Assembly: GCA_963836605.1 (NCBI GenBank)
Contig: CAWIKB010000008.1
Location: forward strand, 372,001 to 436,000
From: Bog-473 sp963836605
Lineage (GTDB): Bacteria > Actinomycetota > Acidimicrobiia > Acidimicrobiales > RAAP-2
Length of the DNA: 64,000 bases
Direction of reading: 5' to 3'
Made by a program: the position numbers and the translations under genes. Positions 50,656 to 59,357 of this stretch are shown here, in pieces (position 1 is the stretch's first letter; every line of letters begins with the position of its first letter). The notes under the pieces were generated by a model. The model worked only from the letters and a program-made list of their open reading frames with translations. It made no database searches and was not told where the DNA came from.

Positions 50656-50976
50656 TTATTCCTTGAATTCGACGACGATCTCGAGGTAGTCCAGCTCCCC
50701 GACGTTGCGGGCGCGCTCGACCCCACCCCGAAGGACCGGCACCACGGCACCCGGTACGACGTCAGCGGCGAAGTAGGTCCGGAAAGGGCCTTCGCTGTGC
50801 GCCTCGGGCACGACTGCGATGCGGTCTCCTGCCACCTGGATCAACAGGTGATCGAGTTCGTGCCTGTGGATATCACCCTCCTCGCCCGGTCCGAGCCGAA
50901 CTTCCCAGACCCGACACCGGTCGTCCTCGAACAGGAGCTTCGTCCCCACGTCGCCCGTCGCCGGACCTCCAGTCAC
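50656..50976 (-). CDS. Small cupin-domain protein
   Basis: A 106-residue single cupin. KLLFEDDRCRVWEVRLGPGE and DIHRHELDHLLIQVAGD contain the first cupin motif with His ligands (HRHELDH); the second motif is weaker. The start is GTG 50976, overlapping the stop of the upstream TetR gene by 4 nt; a longer frame from 51045 is not family-like. It may bind a small ligand or act as an isomerase or dioxygenase. It is co-transcribed with the regulator. Confidence 0.8.
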   Translation of the reverse strand: MTGGPATGDVGTKLLFEDDRCRVWEVRLGPGEEGDIHRHELDHLLIQVAGDRIAVVPEAHSEGPFRTYFAADVVPGAVVPVLRGGVERARNVGELDYLEIVVEFKE

Positions 50977-51659
50977 CCGTCCACCCCGGCATGGCCGATC
51001 CCGCCAAGGCAGAACCGGACTAGATGGTCGGTCTCGACAGTCCACGGCCGGGTCCTGCGCACCAGGTGGGCACGGAGGGCGCCGAAGACAAGCTGGTAGA
51101 CGGCCTCGGCGTCGAGTCGGACCTCCCGATCGCGGCCGCGTCGGACGGCGAGCCCGTTGATGGGCTCCACCAGCAGGTCGATCAGCTGGTCGACGGATGC
51201 TCGCTGTTCTTCGGGGAAGAGCTGGGAGATCCGATCCTCGTTGGCGACGAACGGCCGTGTCCGCGCCGCAGCGCGTGGGTTGGACGCCTGGGTCAGCATC
51301 CCGCTGATCCAGGCCCGGATCCGACCCTCAGGGGTCGACTCGGCCTCCATCTGATGGACGAGGTAGTCGACCAGCTTCCGCCGGCCATCGTCGAGCAGCA
51401 CCATCATGAGCTCGTCCTTGGATTGGAAGTACCGGTAGAAGCCCTGAGTGGAGAGACCACAATGGGCAAGGATCTCCCGCAGCGACGGCTCCAGGTTGCC
51501 TGTCCGCTCGACGTAGTCATATGTGGCCTCGACGATGCGGGCCATTTCCTGGGCGTAGTGGGCCTGTCGATCGGCAGACGTCTTTTCCACCGCCCTGCGG
51601 GCCAGCGTCTCGGTCATGCTCGGCATGAATGCCTCGTCCCCATTTGGTTTGTCCGTCAC
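50973..51659 (-). CDS. TetR family regulator
   Basis: A TetR protein of about 228 residues. Helix-turn-helix: IVEATYDYVERTGNLEPSLR, then EILAHCGLSTQGFYRYFQSK and DELMMVLL. The C-terminal domain is at about 90-225. The GTG at 51659 has a GGTGGGG box; GTG 51686 and ATG 51626 are alternatives. It is divergent from the eight-gene acyl-CoA/ferredoxin-oxidoreductase operon, 75 nt away, and probably controls it. Confidence 0.88.
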   Translation of the reverse strand: MTDKPNGDEAFMPSMTETLARRAVEKTSADRQAHYAQEMARIVEATYDYVERTGNLEPSLREILAHCGLSTQGFYRYFQSKDELMMVLLDDGRRKLVDYLVHQMEAESTPEGRIRAWISGMLTQASNPRAAARTRPFVANEDRISQLFPEEQRASVDQLIDLLVEPINGLAVRRGRDREVRLDAEAVYQLVFGALRAHLVRRTRPWTVETDHLVRFCLGGIGHAGVDG

Positions 51660-51734
51660 CAGCGTCCCCACCCACTCTAAGATCACCGTTCTGCGTGAGC
51701 AACAGCAGTGAGGTGATGAAGTGACGAAGGGGCA

Positions 51735-53213
51735 GTGACGAAGGGGCGGGAGCTTCTCATTGGAGACATCTTCAGCAACGCCGCAGTGGCGGTGCCCGAC
51801 CGGATTGCCGCGGTTGTAGGCGAGCGCTCACTCACGTTCGCTGCTCTTGAGTCGGCAGCCAACCGGATCGCCCGGCACCTGGCCAACGAGGGCGTGCGCA
51901 GAGGTACACGCGTTGCTTTGTGGTGTGGCACCGACCTCGATGCCGTCCCACTCTTCGCCGCACTGGCCAAGCTCGGTGCCCTGTTCATCCCAGTGAGCGG
52001 GCTTCTCGGTCCCGACGAGGCCGATGGCATCCTGGCCACTGCCCTTCCCGACCTCCTGGTGTCGGACCGCCCGCGCCAGCCGCCCTCGGGCGCACCGAGG
52101 CTCGCCGTTCTCGGTGAATTGCTGCAGAGCGCGTCGGAGGGCGACAACACCCCGGTGGAGGTCTCAGGCCTCACCGAGCTGGAACCCCACGTCGCCTTCT
52201 TTACCAGCGGGAGCACCGGCCGACCCAAAGGGGCGGTCCTCTCTCACCGGGCCAACCGGCTCCGTTCCGAAGCCGGTCCTCTGCCCGAACCCCGAGGGGC
52301 GATGGTGTGCCCATTCCCCCTCTTCCACATGGGTGCCTGGACCATCGCGCTCCAGCAGTGGCAGGGGCGGGACGCGGTTGTCTTCACCGAAGGGAGCGAG
52401 GCGGAGGAGATCTGCGGGCTGGTCGAACGCCACCGGGCAACCCGTCTGAACTGTGTCCCGGCGGTGTGGGGCCGAATCCTCAACCATGTGGCCGACGCGC
52501 CTGCAAACCCGCTTGCCACCCTCCGGTTCGCCGACACCGGGACATCCGCGACCCGTCCTGAGTTGCTGAAGGCCATCGGCGCCGTCGTTCCCGCAGCCCA
52601 TCAGCGCGTCTTCTACGGCTCGACCGAAGCGGGCAGTGTCTCGTGCCTCGAGCAGGCTGACTTCGCCGACCACCCGGGGAGCTGCGGTCGGCCTGGGCCG
52701 GGCGTCTGGGTCCGCCGGGATGATGACGGGGAACTATGGGTTACGAGCCCGATGCTCTTCGACGGCTACCTCGACAACCCTGCAGCCACGGAGGCATCTC
52801 TGGTCGAAGGTTGGTACCGCACCGGCGACCTGGTCGACGAGGACGACGGCTACCTCATGGTTGTGGGCCGCACCAGCGACCTCATCCGCACCGGCGGGGA
52901 GGCGGTGGTGCCCGGCGACGTCGAGGAGGTGTTGGCCGGGCACCCAGGAGTGGCGGAGTTGGTGGTGGTCGGGCTGCCCGACCCCATTTGGGGCGAGGTG
53001 GTCTGCGCGGTAGTGGTCCCGACAAGCAGCGGCTCGGCACCAACCCTGGACGAGCTGCGGAAGCGGTGCGACGGACGGCTGGCCGGCTTCAAGCATCCCC
53101 GGGCCTTCCACGTGGTGGATGTACTCCCCAGGACAGCCTCCACGGGCCAAGTCCAGCGCAAGCTGCTGGTCGAGCAGCTGACCAGTGCGTCGGGGTGCAG
53201 AACATCGTTCTGA
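51735..53213 (+). CDS. AMP-forming acyl-CoA synthetase (ANL family)
   Basis: A 492-residue adenylate-forming enzyme. Motifs in order: FFTSGSTGRPKGAVLS (P-loop), FYGSTEAGSVSC, GWYRTGDLVDEDDGYL, VGRTSDLIRTGGEAV, and the C-terminal Lys region STGQVQRKLL. It activates a carboxylic acid to acyl-AMP and then acyl-CoA; the acid is unknown. It is the first gene of the operon, 20 nt before the ferredoxin-oxidoreductase gamma subunit. The start is GTG 51735. Confidence 0.9.
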   Translation: MTKGRELLIGDIFSNAAVAVPDRIAAVVGERSLTFAALESAANRIARHLANEGVRRGTRVALWCGTDLDAVPLFAALAKLGALFIPVSGLLGPDEADGILATALPDLLVSDRPRQPPSGAPRLAVLGELLQSASEGDNTPVEVSGLTELEPHVAFFTSGSTGRPKGAVLSHRANRLRSEAGPLPEPRGAMVCPFPLFHMGAWTIALQQWQGRDAVVFTEGSEAEEICGLVERHRATRLNCVPAVWGRILNHVADAPANPLATLRFADTGTSATRPELLKAIGAVVPAAHQRVFYGSTEAGSVSCLEQADFADHPGSCGRPGPGVWVRRDDDGELWVTSPMLFDGYLDNPAATEASLVEGWYRTGDLVDEDDGYLMVVGRTSDLIRTGGEAVVPGDVEEVLAGHPGVAELVVVGLPDPIWGEVVCAVVVPTSSGSAPTLDELRKRCDGRLAGFKHPRAFHVVDVLPRTASTGQVQRKLLVEQLTSASGCRTSF

Positions 53214-53233
53214 TTGATTAAGATCACTGCTCC

Positions 53234-53818
53234 ATGGAACGTGAGCTCATCCTCACCGGGATCGGTGGCCAGGGCATCCAGCTGGCGTCGGCGACGGTGG
53301 CCCGCGCCGCGGTCGCTGAGGGCCGCGAAGTCCAGGTGTTTGGCAGCTATGGCGGAATGATGCGCGGCGGTGCCACCGAGGCGACCATCGTGGTATCGAA
53401 CGGTCCGGTGGAGGCGCCCCCGACGGTGAGTGCCACCTGGTCGGCGGTTCTCATGCACCACGATTTCGCCGCTCCCACTCTGGCGCGGCTCCGGCCCGGC
53501 AGCGTCGTGTTGGTCAATTCGACCGTGGTCCGCGGTCTCGATCTTGACGAAGCATGGCAGGTGGTGGAAGTGCCGGCCTCCGATCTGGCCGTAGAGGTCG
53601 GCAACATCATGGCTGCCTCCATGGTGATGACCGGGGCCTACGCCGCCGTGACCGAACTGGTCGGGTTGGAATCGTTGGTAGCCGCCTCGACCTCCTCACT
53701 GCCTGCCTATCGGACCCAACATGCAGCGCTCAACGAGCAGGCCCTCCGGCTGGGCTGGTCAACGGTGACCCCTGGGTCGGCTCCGGCGTGGCCGGTGGCC
53801 TCGGGGGCGACCAGATGA
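53234..53818 (+). CDS. 2-oxoacid:ferredoxin oxidoreductase, gamma subunit
   Basis: A 194-residue gamma-domain protein. ELILTGIGGQGIQLASATVA is the signature, followed by GSYGGMMRGGATEATIVVS. In four-subunit enzymes gamma, delta, alpha and beta are separate, as here. The complex oxidatively decarboxylates a 2-oxoacid to acyl-CoA with reduced ferredoxin. Its last four bases overlap the delta gene (ATGA). Confidence 0.92.
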   Translation: MERELILTGIGGQGIQLASATVARAAVAEGREVQVFGSYGGMMRGGATEATIVVSNGPVEAPPTVSATWSAVLMHHDFAAPTLARLRPGSVVLVNSTVVRGLDLDEAWQVVEVPASDLAVEVGNIMAASMVMTGAYAAVTELVGLESLVAASTSSLPAYRTQHAALNEQALRLGWSTVTPGSAPAWPVASGATR

Positions 53819-54069
53819 CAGGGGAGGCTCCCATTACCTCCCGGGGGACCGTGGTCATTGACGTGGATGCCTGCAAGGGTTGCAACCTGTGCATCGATGC
53901 CTGTCCACCGCGCGTCTTGGAAATGACCGTCCACGAGGTAAACGCCCGCGGTTACCGGTACCCGCGGCTCCAGCCCGGGTGCACCGGCTGTCGGGCATGC
54001 TCGCAGATCTGCCCTGACTTCGTCTTCCAGGTCTGGAAGTACGACACGCCAGTGCTGTCCGACCCATGA
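53815..54069 (+). CDS. 2-oxoacid:ferredoxin oxidoreductase, delta (2x[4Fe-4S]) subunit
   Basis: An 84-residue ferredoxin-like subunit with two cluster motifs, CKGCNLCIDACP and CTGCRACSQICP. It passes electrons from the thiamine centre to ferredoxin. The ATG at 53815 overlaps the gamma stop, and its own stop overlaps the alpha start. The frame is open upstream, but only this part is ferredoxin-like. Confidence 0.92.
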   Translation: MTGEAPITSRGTVVIDVDACKGCNLCIDACPPRVLEMTVHEVNARGYRYPRLQPGCTGCRACSQICPDFVFQVWKYDTPVLSDP

Positions 54070-55160
54070 GCGCGCCGGTGGCCACCCGAATGCCAGAGCG
54101 CCAGCTGCTGCAGGGCAGCGAGGCCATCGCCGAGGCGATGATCCGTGCAGGCTGTCGGTTTTTTGCCGGCTACCCGATGACCCCCTTCACCGAGGTGCTC
54201 GAGCAGATGGGCAGGAAGCTGCCGGCCGTCGGCGGCGTGTGCATGAACGCGGAGAGCGAGCTGGAGGCGGTGGGCATGGCCTGGGGGGCGGCCGCCACCG
54301 GCACCCCGGCCGCCACGGGCTCCACTGGACAGGGCCTCTCCCTCATGCAGGAATCACTCGCCGAGATCACCCTGGCCCGACTCCCCCTGGTGGTCCTCGA
54401 CATGGCCCGGGCCCAAGGTGACTACTTCCAGGCCACCCGGGGCGGGGGCCACGGTGATTATCGCCACATCGTGCTGGCCCCCGCCGACGCCTCCGAGGCG
54501 GTGACCCTCGTCCCTCTCGCCTTCGACCTGGCCGAGCGGTGGCGCAACCCCGTAATGGTGATGGGCGACTACTACTTGGCCCACACCGCCCAATCGGTGC
54601 TGTTGCCGCTGGCCCGAACCCGGAAAGTCCCCGAGTGGGCCCTCGACGGTTCGTCCGGCGGTTCGGGCCACGCCAAGCTGATTTCCTTCTTGGGCACCGC
54701 CAAGCAGCGGGATGACGTCGGCTACGACCTAGCCGTGCACTACGCCGCGTGTGCTGAGGCCACTGCGGCCATGTCCGCCTCGGTGGAGCCGTTGGCCGAA
54801 ATGGAGTCGGTGGACGATGCCGAGTTGGTGCTGGTGGCCTTCGGCACCCCGGCCAAGTACGTGCGGGCCGCCGTCCGCCTGCTGCGCGCCGAGGGGATGG
54901 CGGTCGGCTTCGTGCGGCCGGTGACACTTTTCCCCTTCCCGAGCGCAGCTGTGGCCTTGGCCGCCCGCGGTGCCCGGGCCGTCGCTGTCTACGAGAACAA
55001 TCAAGGCCAGATGGTCGACGACGTTCGCCTGGCCGTGCTGGGGGAGGCCCCGGTCCACTTCATCGGCGGCCTCAGCCTGGACAGTTCCGGGTTCGGCATC
55101 GCCCCCGACCTCGACGTGGCCGTCCTCGTCCAGCGAATCCGGGAAGTGGCGGCACGTTGA
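54066..55160 (+). CDS. 2-oxoacid:ferredoxin oxidoreductase, alpha subunit
   Basis: A 364-residue alpha subunit. QGSEAIAEAMIRAGCRFFAG and YPMTPFTEVLEQM are the conserved N-terminal block (the YPxTP motif). NAESELEAVGMAWGAAATG and GQGLSLMQESLAE complete domain I, and VAFGTPAKYVRAAVRLLRAE with VYENNQGQM is domain II. It pairs with the beta subunit to form the thiamine site. The motif YPMTP, like YPITP in KorA, fits 2-oxoglutarate-type or branched 2-oxoacid enzymes. Specificity cannot be fixed from sequence. Confidence 0.92.
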   Translation: MSAPVATRMPERQLLQGSEAIAEAMIRAGCRFFAGYPMTPFTEVLEQMGRKLPAVGGVCMNAESELEAVGMAWGAAATGTPAATGSTGQGLSLMQESLAEITLARLPLVVLDMARAQGDYFQATRGGGHGDYRHIVLAPADASEAVTLVPLAFDLAERWRNPVMVMGDYYLAHTAQSVLLPLARTRKVPEWALDGSSGGSGHAKLISFLGTAKQRDDVGYDLAVHYAACAEATAAMSASVEPLAEMESVDDAELVLVAFGTPAKYVRAAVRLLRAEGMAVGFVRPVTLFPFPSAAVALAARGARAVAVYENNQGQMVDDVRLAVLGEAPVHFIGGLSLDSSGFGIAPDLDVAVLVQRIREVAAR

Positions 55161-55945
55161 GCGAGTACGTAGCCACCGATGGCCCGCCGGCCGAGCCCGC
55201 ACGAGTGGTCGATGATTTCACCCCCGCGCTGATCGACGTGGGCGCCCACCACCTCTGCCCAGGGTGCGGTGAGCCCATCGCCATGCGCAGCGCCTTGGAG
55301 GCGATCGCGGAGGCCGACCTCACACGGCGCACCGTGGCCGTCTTCGGCATCGGCTGCTACACCGCCTTCTCCAACAACCTCGACATCGAGGTCCTACAAG
55401 CCCTCCATGGCCGAGCACCCTCTGTGGCGACGGGGGTCAAACGGGCCCGGCCCGACACGGTGGTGGTCACGGTCCAAGGTGACGGTGATCTGGTCAACGA
55501 GGGGCTCCAGGAGGCACTTCACAGCGCGGCCCGAGGCGAGAACATCACCTGCATCATGTTGAACAACGGGGTCTTCGGCGAGACGGGCGGACACATGACT
55601 GCCACCACCGTGCTCGGCCAGAGGACGAAGACCAGCCTGGACGGGCGGAATCCCGCACTGCACGGCCGGCCCATCCTGGTCAGCTCCCTGCTCGCCCAGC
55701 TCGAGGGGGCCGCCTTCGTGGCCCGAGGGACGGTGCATTCAGCGGGCAACGTGGCCTGGACCAAGAAGCTCCTGGCCCGTGCCCTGGCCACCCAGGTCGC
55801 GGGTGCGGGCTTCTCCTTTGTGGAGATCTTGACCATGTGCCCGACCGGCTGGTTTATCGAGACTGAGGAGGCCCCCGGCTACCTGGAAGGAAGCTTGGCC
55901 GCCGTCCACGAGCCGGGCGTGCTCAAGGACGTCCTGGGTACGTGA
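55157..55945 (+). CDS. 2-oxoacid:ferredoxin oxidoreductase, beta subunit (TPP-binding)
   Basis: A 262-residue thiamine-diphosphate subunit. HHLCPGCGEPIAMRSALEAI, FGIGCYTAF, and the TPP motif VQGDGDLVNEGLQEA...NN followed by GVFGETGGHMT are all present. It overlaps alpha by 4 nt and the next gene by 4 nt. With gamma, delta and alpha it makes a complete enzyme, so the operon can turn a 2-oxoacid into acyl-CoA. Confidence 0.93.
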   Translation: MSEYVATDGPPAEPARVVDDFTPALIDVGAHHLCPGCGEPIAMRSALEAIAEADLTRRTVAVFGIGCYTAFSNNLDIEVLQALHGRAPSVATGVKRARPDTVVVTVQGDGDLVNEGLQEALHSAARGENITCIMLNNGVFGETGGHMTATTVLGQRTKTSLDGRNPALHGRPILVSSLLAQLEGAAFVARGTVHSAGNVAWTKKLLARALATQVAGAGFSFVEILTMCPTGWFIETEEAPGYLEGSLAAVHEPGVLKDVLGT

Positions 55946-56874
55946 GAGGCGGAGGGATTGCGGTCCACGGCGGTGACTTCGGTCCGGCCATGGTTACCGG
56001 CATTGCCGCATTGGTCCCCGGCGAGCAGGTGGCGCTTGCCGGCACTCCGGAGGCGACCGAGGCCGACGTGTTGGCCACGCTGGCCGACGATGCCGCCACG
56101 CTCGCACCGATGCTCACTGACGATGTCCGGTGGGTGCACGTGTTGGGAGCCGGCATTGACAGCTTCCCGCTGGAGGTGGCGGGGGAGCGGTTGGTGACCT
56201 GCTCTCGTGGGGCCTCGGCCCCGGCCATCGCAGAGTTCGTCCTGGCGTCGATGCTGGCGTTCGAGAAGCACCTCCCTGAGATGTGGCTCACTGCCCCACC
56301 CGAGCGGTGGAACATCGCCGATCTGGGGGGACTGGAGGGCGGCTGCCTGGGGGTGGTTGGGCTCGGCGCTATCGGATCGGCGGTGGCCTCGCGCGCGCTT
56401 GCTTTCGACATGAACGTCGTCGGACTCCGCCGGGTCGACCGGCCCTCGTCGGTGAACGGGGTGGTGCTCGTTCCCGATCTGGCCGCGCTCTTGGCCGAAG
56501 CCGACCACGTGGTGATAGCCGCACCCGCCACCACCGCCACCGCCCGCCTCATCGACGACAACGCTCTGGCCGGCATCAAGCCGGGGGCCCACCTGGTCAA
56601 CGTGGCCCGCGGCGCGCTCGTCGACCAGGACGCTCTAGTCCGGGCACTCGACGATGGGCGCGTTGCCCGAGCCAGCCTGGACGTGGTCGACCCGGAGCCG
56701 CTCCCGTCCGGCCACCCGCTCTACACCCACCCGCGCGTGCGGCTCACCCCCCACATCTCGTGGTCGGCTCCGCGCAGCGTGCGCCGCACCATCGCGCTCT
56801 TCGCGGAGAACGTCTCGCGGTACCGGGCCGGCGATCCCCTGGTCGGGGCCGTCGATCGAGAACAGGGCTATTGA
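55942..56874 (+). CDS. D-isomer-specific 2-hydroxyacid dehydrogenase
   Basis: A 310-residue NAD-dependent dehydrogenase. CLGVVGLGAIGSAVASRAL is the cofactor loop. The catalytic residues are Arg in NVARGALVDQDAL, Glu in VVDPEPLPSGHPL and His in LTPHISWSAP. It interconverts a D-2-hydroxyacid and a 2-oxoacid, exactly the substrate class of the preceding enzyme. The start overlaps the beta stop by 4 nt, and the stop overlaps the next ATG by one base. Confidence 0.92.
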   Translation: MRGGGIAVHGGDFGPAMVTGIAALVPGEQVALAGTPEATEADVLATLADDAATLAPMLTDDVRWVHVLGAGIDSFPLEVAGERLVTCSRGASAPAIAEFVLASMLAFEKHLPEMWLTAPPERWNIADLGGLEGGCLGVVGLGAIGSAVASRALAFDMNVVGLRRVDRPSSVNGVVLVPDLAALLAEADHVVIAAPATTATARLIDDNALAGIKPGAHLVNVARGALVDQDALVRALDDGRVARASLDVVDPEPLPSGHPLYTHPRVRLTPHISWSAPRSVRRTIALFAENVSRYRAGDPLVGAVDREQGY

Positions 56875-57725
56875 TGGGCCCGGACGATCTGGTCCTGTGC
56901 TCGGGCACGCTGCCCCGGGGCACCGGTTTCGCTCAGCGGTTGGCCGCTGCCTCGGGCGCCGGCTTCGCTTCGGTCTCCCTCTGGGGGCGCGACTACGCCG
57001 CCGCTCGGGCTGAGGGTCGCAGCGTCGGCGACCTCCGGTCCATGCTCAATGACCACGGGTTGACGGTGGCCGAACTCGACCCGGCCTGGTGGTGGCTGCC
57101 GGGTGCAGCCGATGTTCATGTCCCGTCTGAACTCGACACCGAGGAGGTCTTCCGGTTCGGGGAAGCCGAGCTGTTCGCGGTGGCGGACGTCGTCGGTGCG
57201 CGGTCGATGAACGCGGTCGACGTCTTCGGGGGCGACTGGGACCTCGACGCCGCCGCCGAGGCCTTCGCCGGATTGTGCGCTCGGGCCGCCGAGCACGACC
57301 TGCTTGTGCACGTGGAGTGGCTGCCGTGGTCGAGGATCCCGGACCTGGCCACCTCCCTCCGGATCGTGGAGCTAGCCGACGCTCCCAACGGGGGCATCAA
57401 CGTTGACGCGTGGCACCTGGTGCGGGCCGGAGTGGACCTCGCGGACCTGGCGGCGGTGCCGGGTCGGCGCATCCTCGCAGTGCAGCTCGACGACGGGCCG
57501 CTCGCCGCGGAGGACAACCTGATCGAGGCCACACTCCACGACCGTGCACTCCCTGGGGAGGGCGAGTTCGACCTGCCGGGCATCATCGACGCGCTGCGGG
57601 CGACCGGAACGACAGCACCGTGCGGGGTGGAGGTTTTCTCCGATGCCCTCCATGCCCGACCGGTGGACGAGGCGGCTGCCCGGGCCGCCGATTCCACTCG
57701 GGCCGTCCTCGGATCGGCACTATGA
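56874..57725 (+). CDS. Sugar-phosphate isomerase/epimerase-like TIM-barrel protein
   Basis: A 283-residue xylose-isomerase-like TIM barrel (AP_endonuc_2 type). FASVSLWGRDYAAARAEGRS, LLVHVEWLPWSRIPD, GGINVDAWHLVRAGVD and GEGEFDLPGIIDALRATG supply the metal-binding Glu/Asp/His/Glu pattern at strand ends. The start is ATG 56874, overlapping the dehydrogenase stop (TGATG). Members act on keto sugars, inositols or hydroxy-acids. The substrate is unknown. Confidence 0.87.
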   Translation: MGPDDLVLCSGTLPRGTGFAQRLAAASGAGFASVSLWGRDYAAARAEGRSVGDLRSMLNDHGLTVAELDPAWWWLPGAADVHVPSELDTEEVFRFGEAELFAVADVVGARSMNAVDVFGGDWDLDAAAEAFAGLCARAAEHDLLVHVEWLPWSRIPDLATSLRIVELADAPNGGINVDAWHLVRAGVDLADLAAVPGRRILAVQLDDGPLAAEDNLIEATLHDRALPGEGEFDLPGIIDALRATGTTAPCGVEVFSDALHARPVDEAAARAADSTRAVLGSAL

Positions 57726-58810
57726 ACCGGGTGGTTGTGGTCGGCACCGGCTTTGGATGTGTGACCCACGTCCGGGCACTGCGGGCCGCTGGATTCGAAG
57801 TGGCCGCATTGGTCGGCCGGGATCCGGCCAAGACAACTGAGCGTGCCGCCCTTTTCGAAATTCCGGTGGCCCTGACCTCGGTGGACGAGGCGCTGGCCCT
57901 CGACGATGTGGCCGCGGTGACCGTCGCCACCCCACCGCACACCCACGCGGCGATCACTTTGGCCGCCATCGCCGCTGGCAAGCACGTGCTGTGCGAAAAG
58001 CCATTCGCGCGCGACGCCGCCGAGGGTCGGACCATGCTGGCCGCCGCCGAGGTGGCCGGGATCGTCCATCTGCTGGGGTGCGAGTTCCGGTGGGATGCCG
58101 GCCAGGCCACGCTGGCCCGTGTGGTGGCCGCCGGTGAGGTGGGGGAGCCGCGGATGGCGACGGTGCAGATGCATGTGCCCGTGCTGGCCGACGCCGGCGC
58201 CGAGGTACCCGAGTGGTGGGCTGATCGAGACCAGGGCGGTGGTTGGTTCGGAGCCCACGGCTCCCAGGTCATCGACCAGGTTCGCGCCACCCTGGGCGAG
58301 TTCGAGGGGGTGAGCGCCTCGTTGCCTCATGTGTCCGACAGGAGGATGTCGGCAGAGGACGGCTTCGTGGTCCACTTCCGGATGCAGTCAGGGGCGGTCG
58401 GGACCCTCCAGTCGACCTCCGGCGACTGGGGTCCGCCCATCGTCGTGACCCGGGTGGTCGGCTCGTCAGGCACCGCCTGGATCGAGGGCGTCGGCTCTGT
58501 GGTCAAGGTGGCCGACCGCAACGGGACCCGGACGATCCCGGTGGGAGACGACCTCCCTACTGCGACCGGGCCGCCGCTCCCAGAGGGTCTGGTTCGTACT
58601 CGCTACGAGCAGATGATCTCTCACGGTATGGACTTCGGTTCCTTCACCCGGCTGGCCGAGTTCTTCGGTTGTCGTATTGACGGCAAGCCTGACCCGCCGG
58701 GTCCTGCACCGGGCACTTTCGCCGACGGTGTGGCCGACATCGCGGTGGTCGACGCCGTTCGGGCGTCGGCTGCTGCCGGCGGCGCATGGACCGTGGTCTT
58801 GAGCGTGTGA
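57722..58810 (+). CDS. Gfo/Idh/MocA family oxidoreductase
   Basis: A 362-residue NAD(P)-dependent dehydrogenase. VVVVGTGFGCVTHVRALRAA is the Rossmann loop, HVLCEKPFARDAAEGRTML carries the conserved Lys-Pro, and GGGWFGAHGSQVIDQVRATL holds the G-x3-D/H-type active-site region (here H-x3-VID). It oxidises a hydroxyl of a sugar, inositol or similar compound. It is the last gene of the operon and overlaps the isomerase by 4 nt. Confidence 0.9.
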   Translation: MNRVVVVGTGFGCVTHVRALRAAGFEVAALVGRDPAKTTERAALFEIPVALTSVDEALALDDVAAVTVATPPHTHAAITLAAIAAGKHVLCEKPFARDAAEGRTMLAAAEVAGIVHLLGCEFRWDAGQATLARVVAAGEVGEPRMATVQMHVPVLADAGAEVPEWWADRDQGGGWFGAHGSQVIDQVRATLGEFEGVSASLPHVSDRRMSAEDGFVVHFRMQSGAVGTLQSTSGDWGPPIVVTRVVGSSGTAWIEGVGSVVKVADRNGTRTIPVGDDLPTATGPPLPEGLVRTRYEQMISHGMDFGSFTRLAEFFGCRIDGKPDPPGPAPGTFADGVADIAVVDAVRASAAAGGAWTVVLSV

Positions 58811-58888
58811 AGACCTCGGTCCGGCTCGGATCCGACAATTGCACCAGTGGATGGTCTGAAGCTCGCGACATGGGAACGAGGTACCGAC

Positions 58889-59344
58889 GTGTGGAGTCAT
58901 GAGGCAGAAGTCGCCATCGCCGCTACGCCCTCCGAAGTATGGAGGGTTCTTGCCGATCTCGATCGGTACCCTCAGTGGAATCGGTACGCCATCACGGCCA
59001 CTGGCAAGCTTCGGGAAGGCGGCGAAGTCGAGATCAACGTGCCGCGCCAAGGCGGGAAACGAGGCCCGGTCAACAATCGAGTGACCGAACTGGTGATCAA
59101 CGAGCGGCTCTGTTGGCGGTCACTGAGCTGGTACCGATTCCTCGTCTACGGCGTGAGATGTCGGCACCTCGATGTCCAGCCCGACGGCACCACAGTGTTC
59201 CGCGAGGTGGAGACGATGCACGGCCCGCTCGCCGGTGTCATTCGACGGGCAATGGCGCCGCAGCTGCTCGGAGGGCTGCAGACCGAATGTGACTCGCTCA
59301 GGGACGAGGTGGACCGAACGCGTTCGAGCGCTCCCCCGAAGTGA
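58889..59344 (+). CDS. SRPBCC family protein (polyketide cyclase-like)
   Basis: A protein of about 151 residues with the START/SRPBCC fold: EAEVAIAATPSEVWRVLADL and DRYPQWNRYAITATG at the N-terminus, FREVETMHGPLAG in the middle. These bind hydrophobic ligands in a deep pocket. The GTG at 58889 is used because GAGG precedes it; GTG 58847 would add 14 residues. The CMD gene follows 13 nt later and is probably co-transcribed. Confidence 0.82.
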   Translation: MWSHEAEVAIAATPSEVWRVLADLDRYPQWNRYAITATGKLREGGEVEINVPRQGGKRGPVNNRVTELVINERLCWRSLSWYRFLVYGVRCRHLDVQPDGTTVFREVETMHGPLAGVIRRAMAPQLLGGLQTECDSLRDEVDRTRSSAPPK

Positions 59345-59357
59345 AGGCAGCAACGTA

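Noticed and set aside
56283..56873. 197-residue N-terminal extension of the TIM-barrel protein
   Set aside because: It overlaps the 2-hydroxyacid dehydrogenase in another frame; the ATG at 56874 on the TGATG overlap gives the family-type start.
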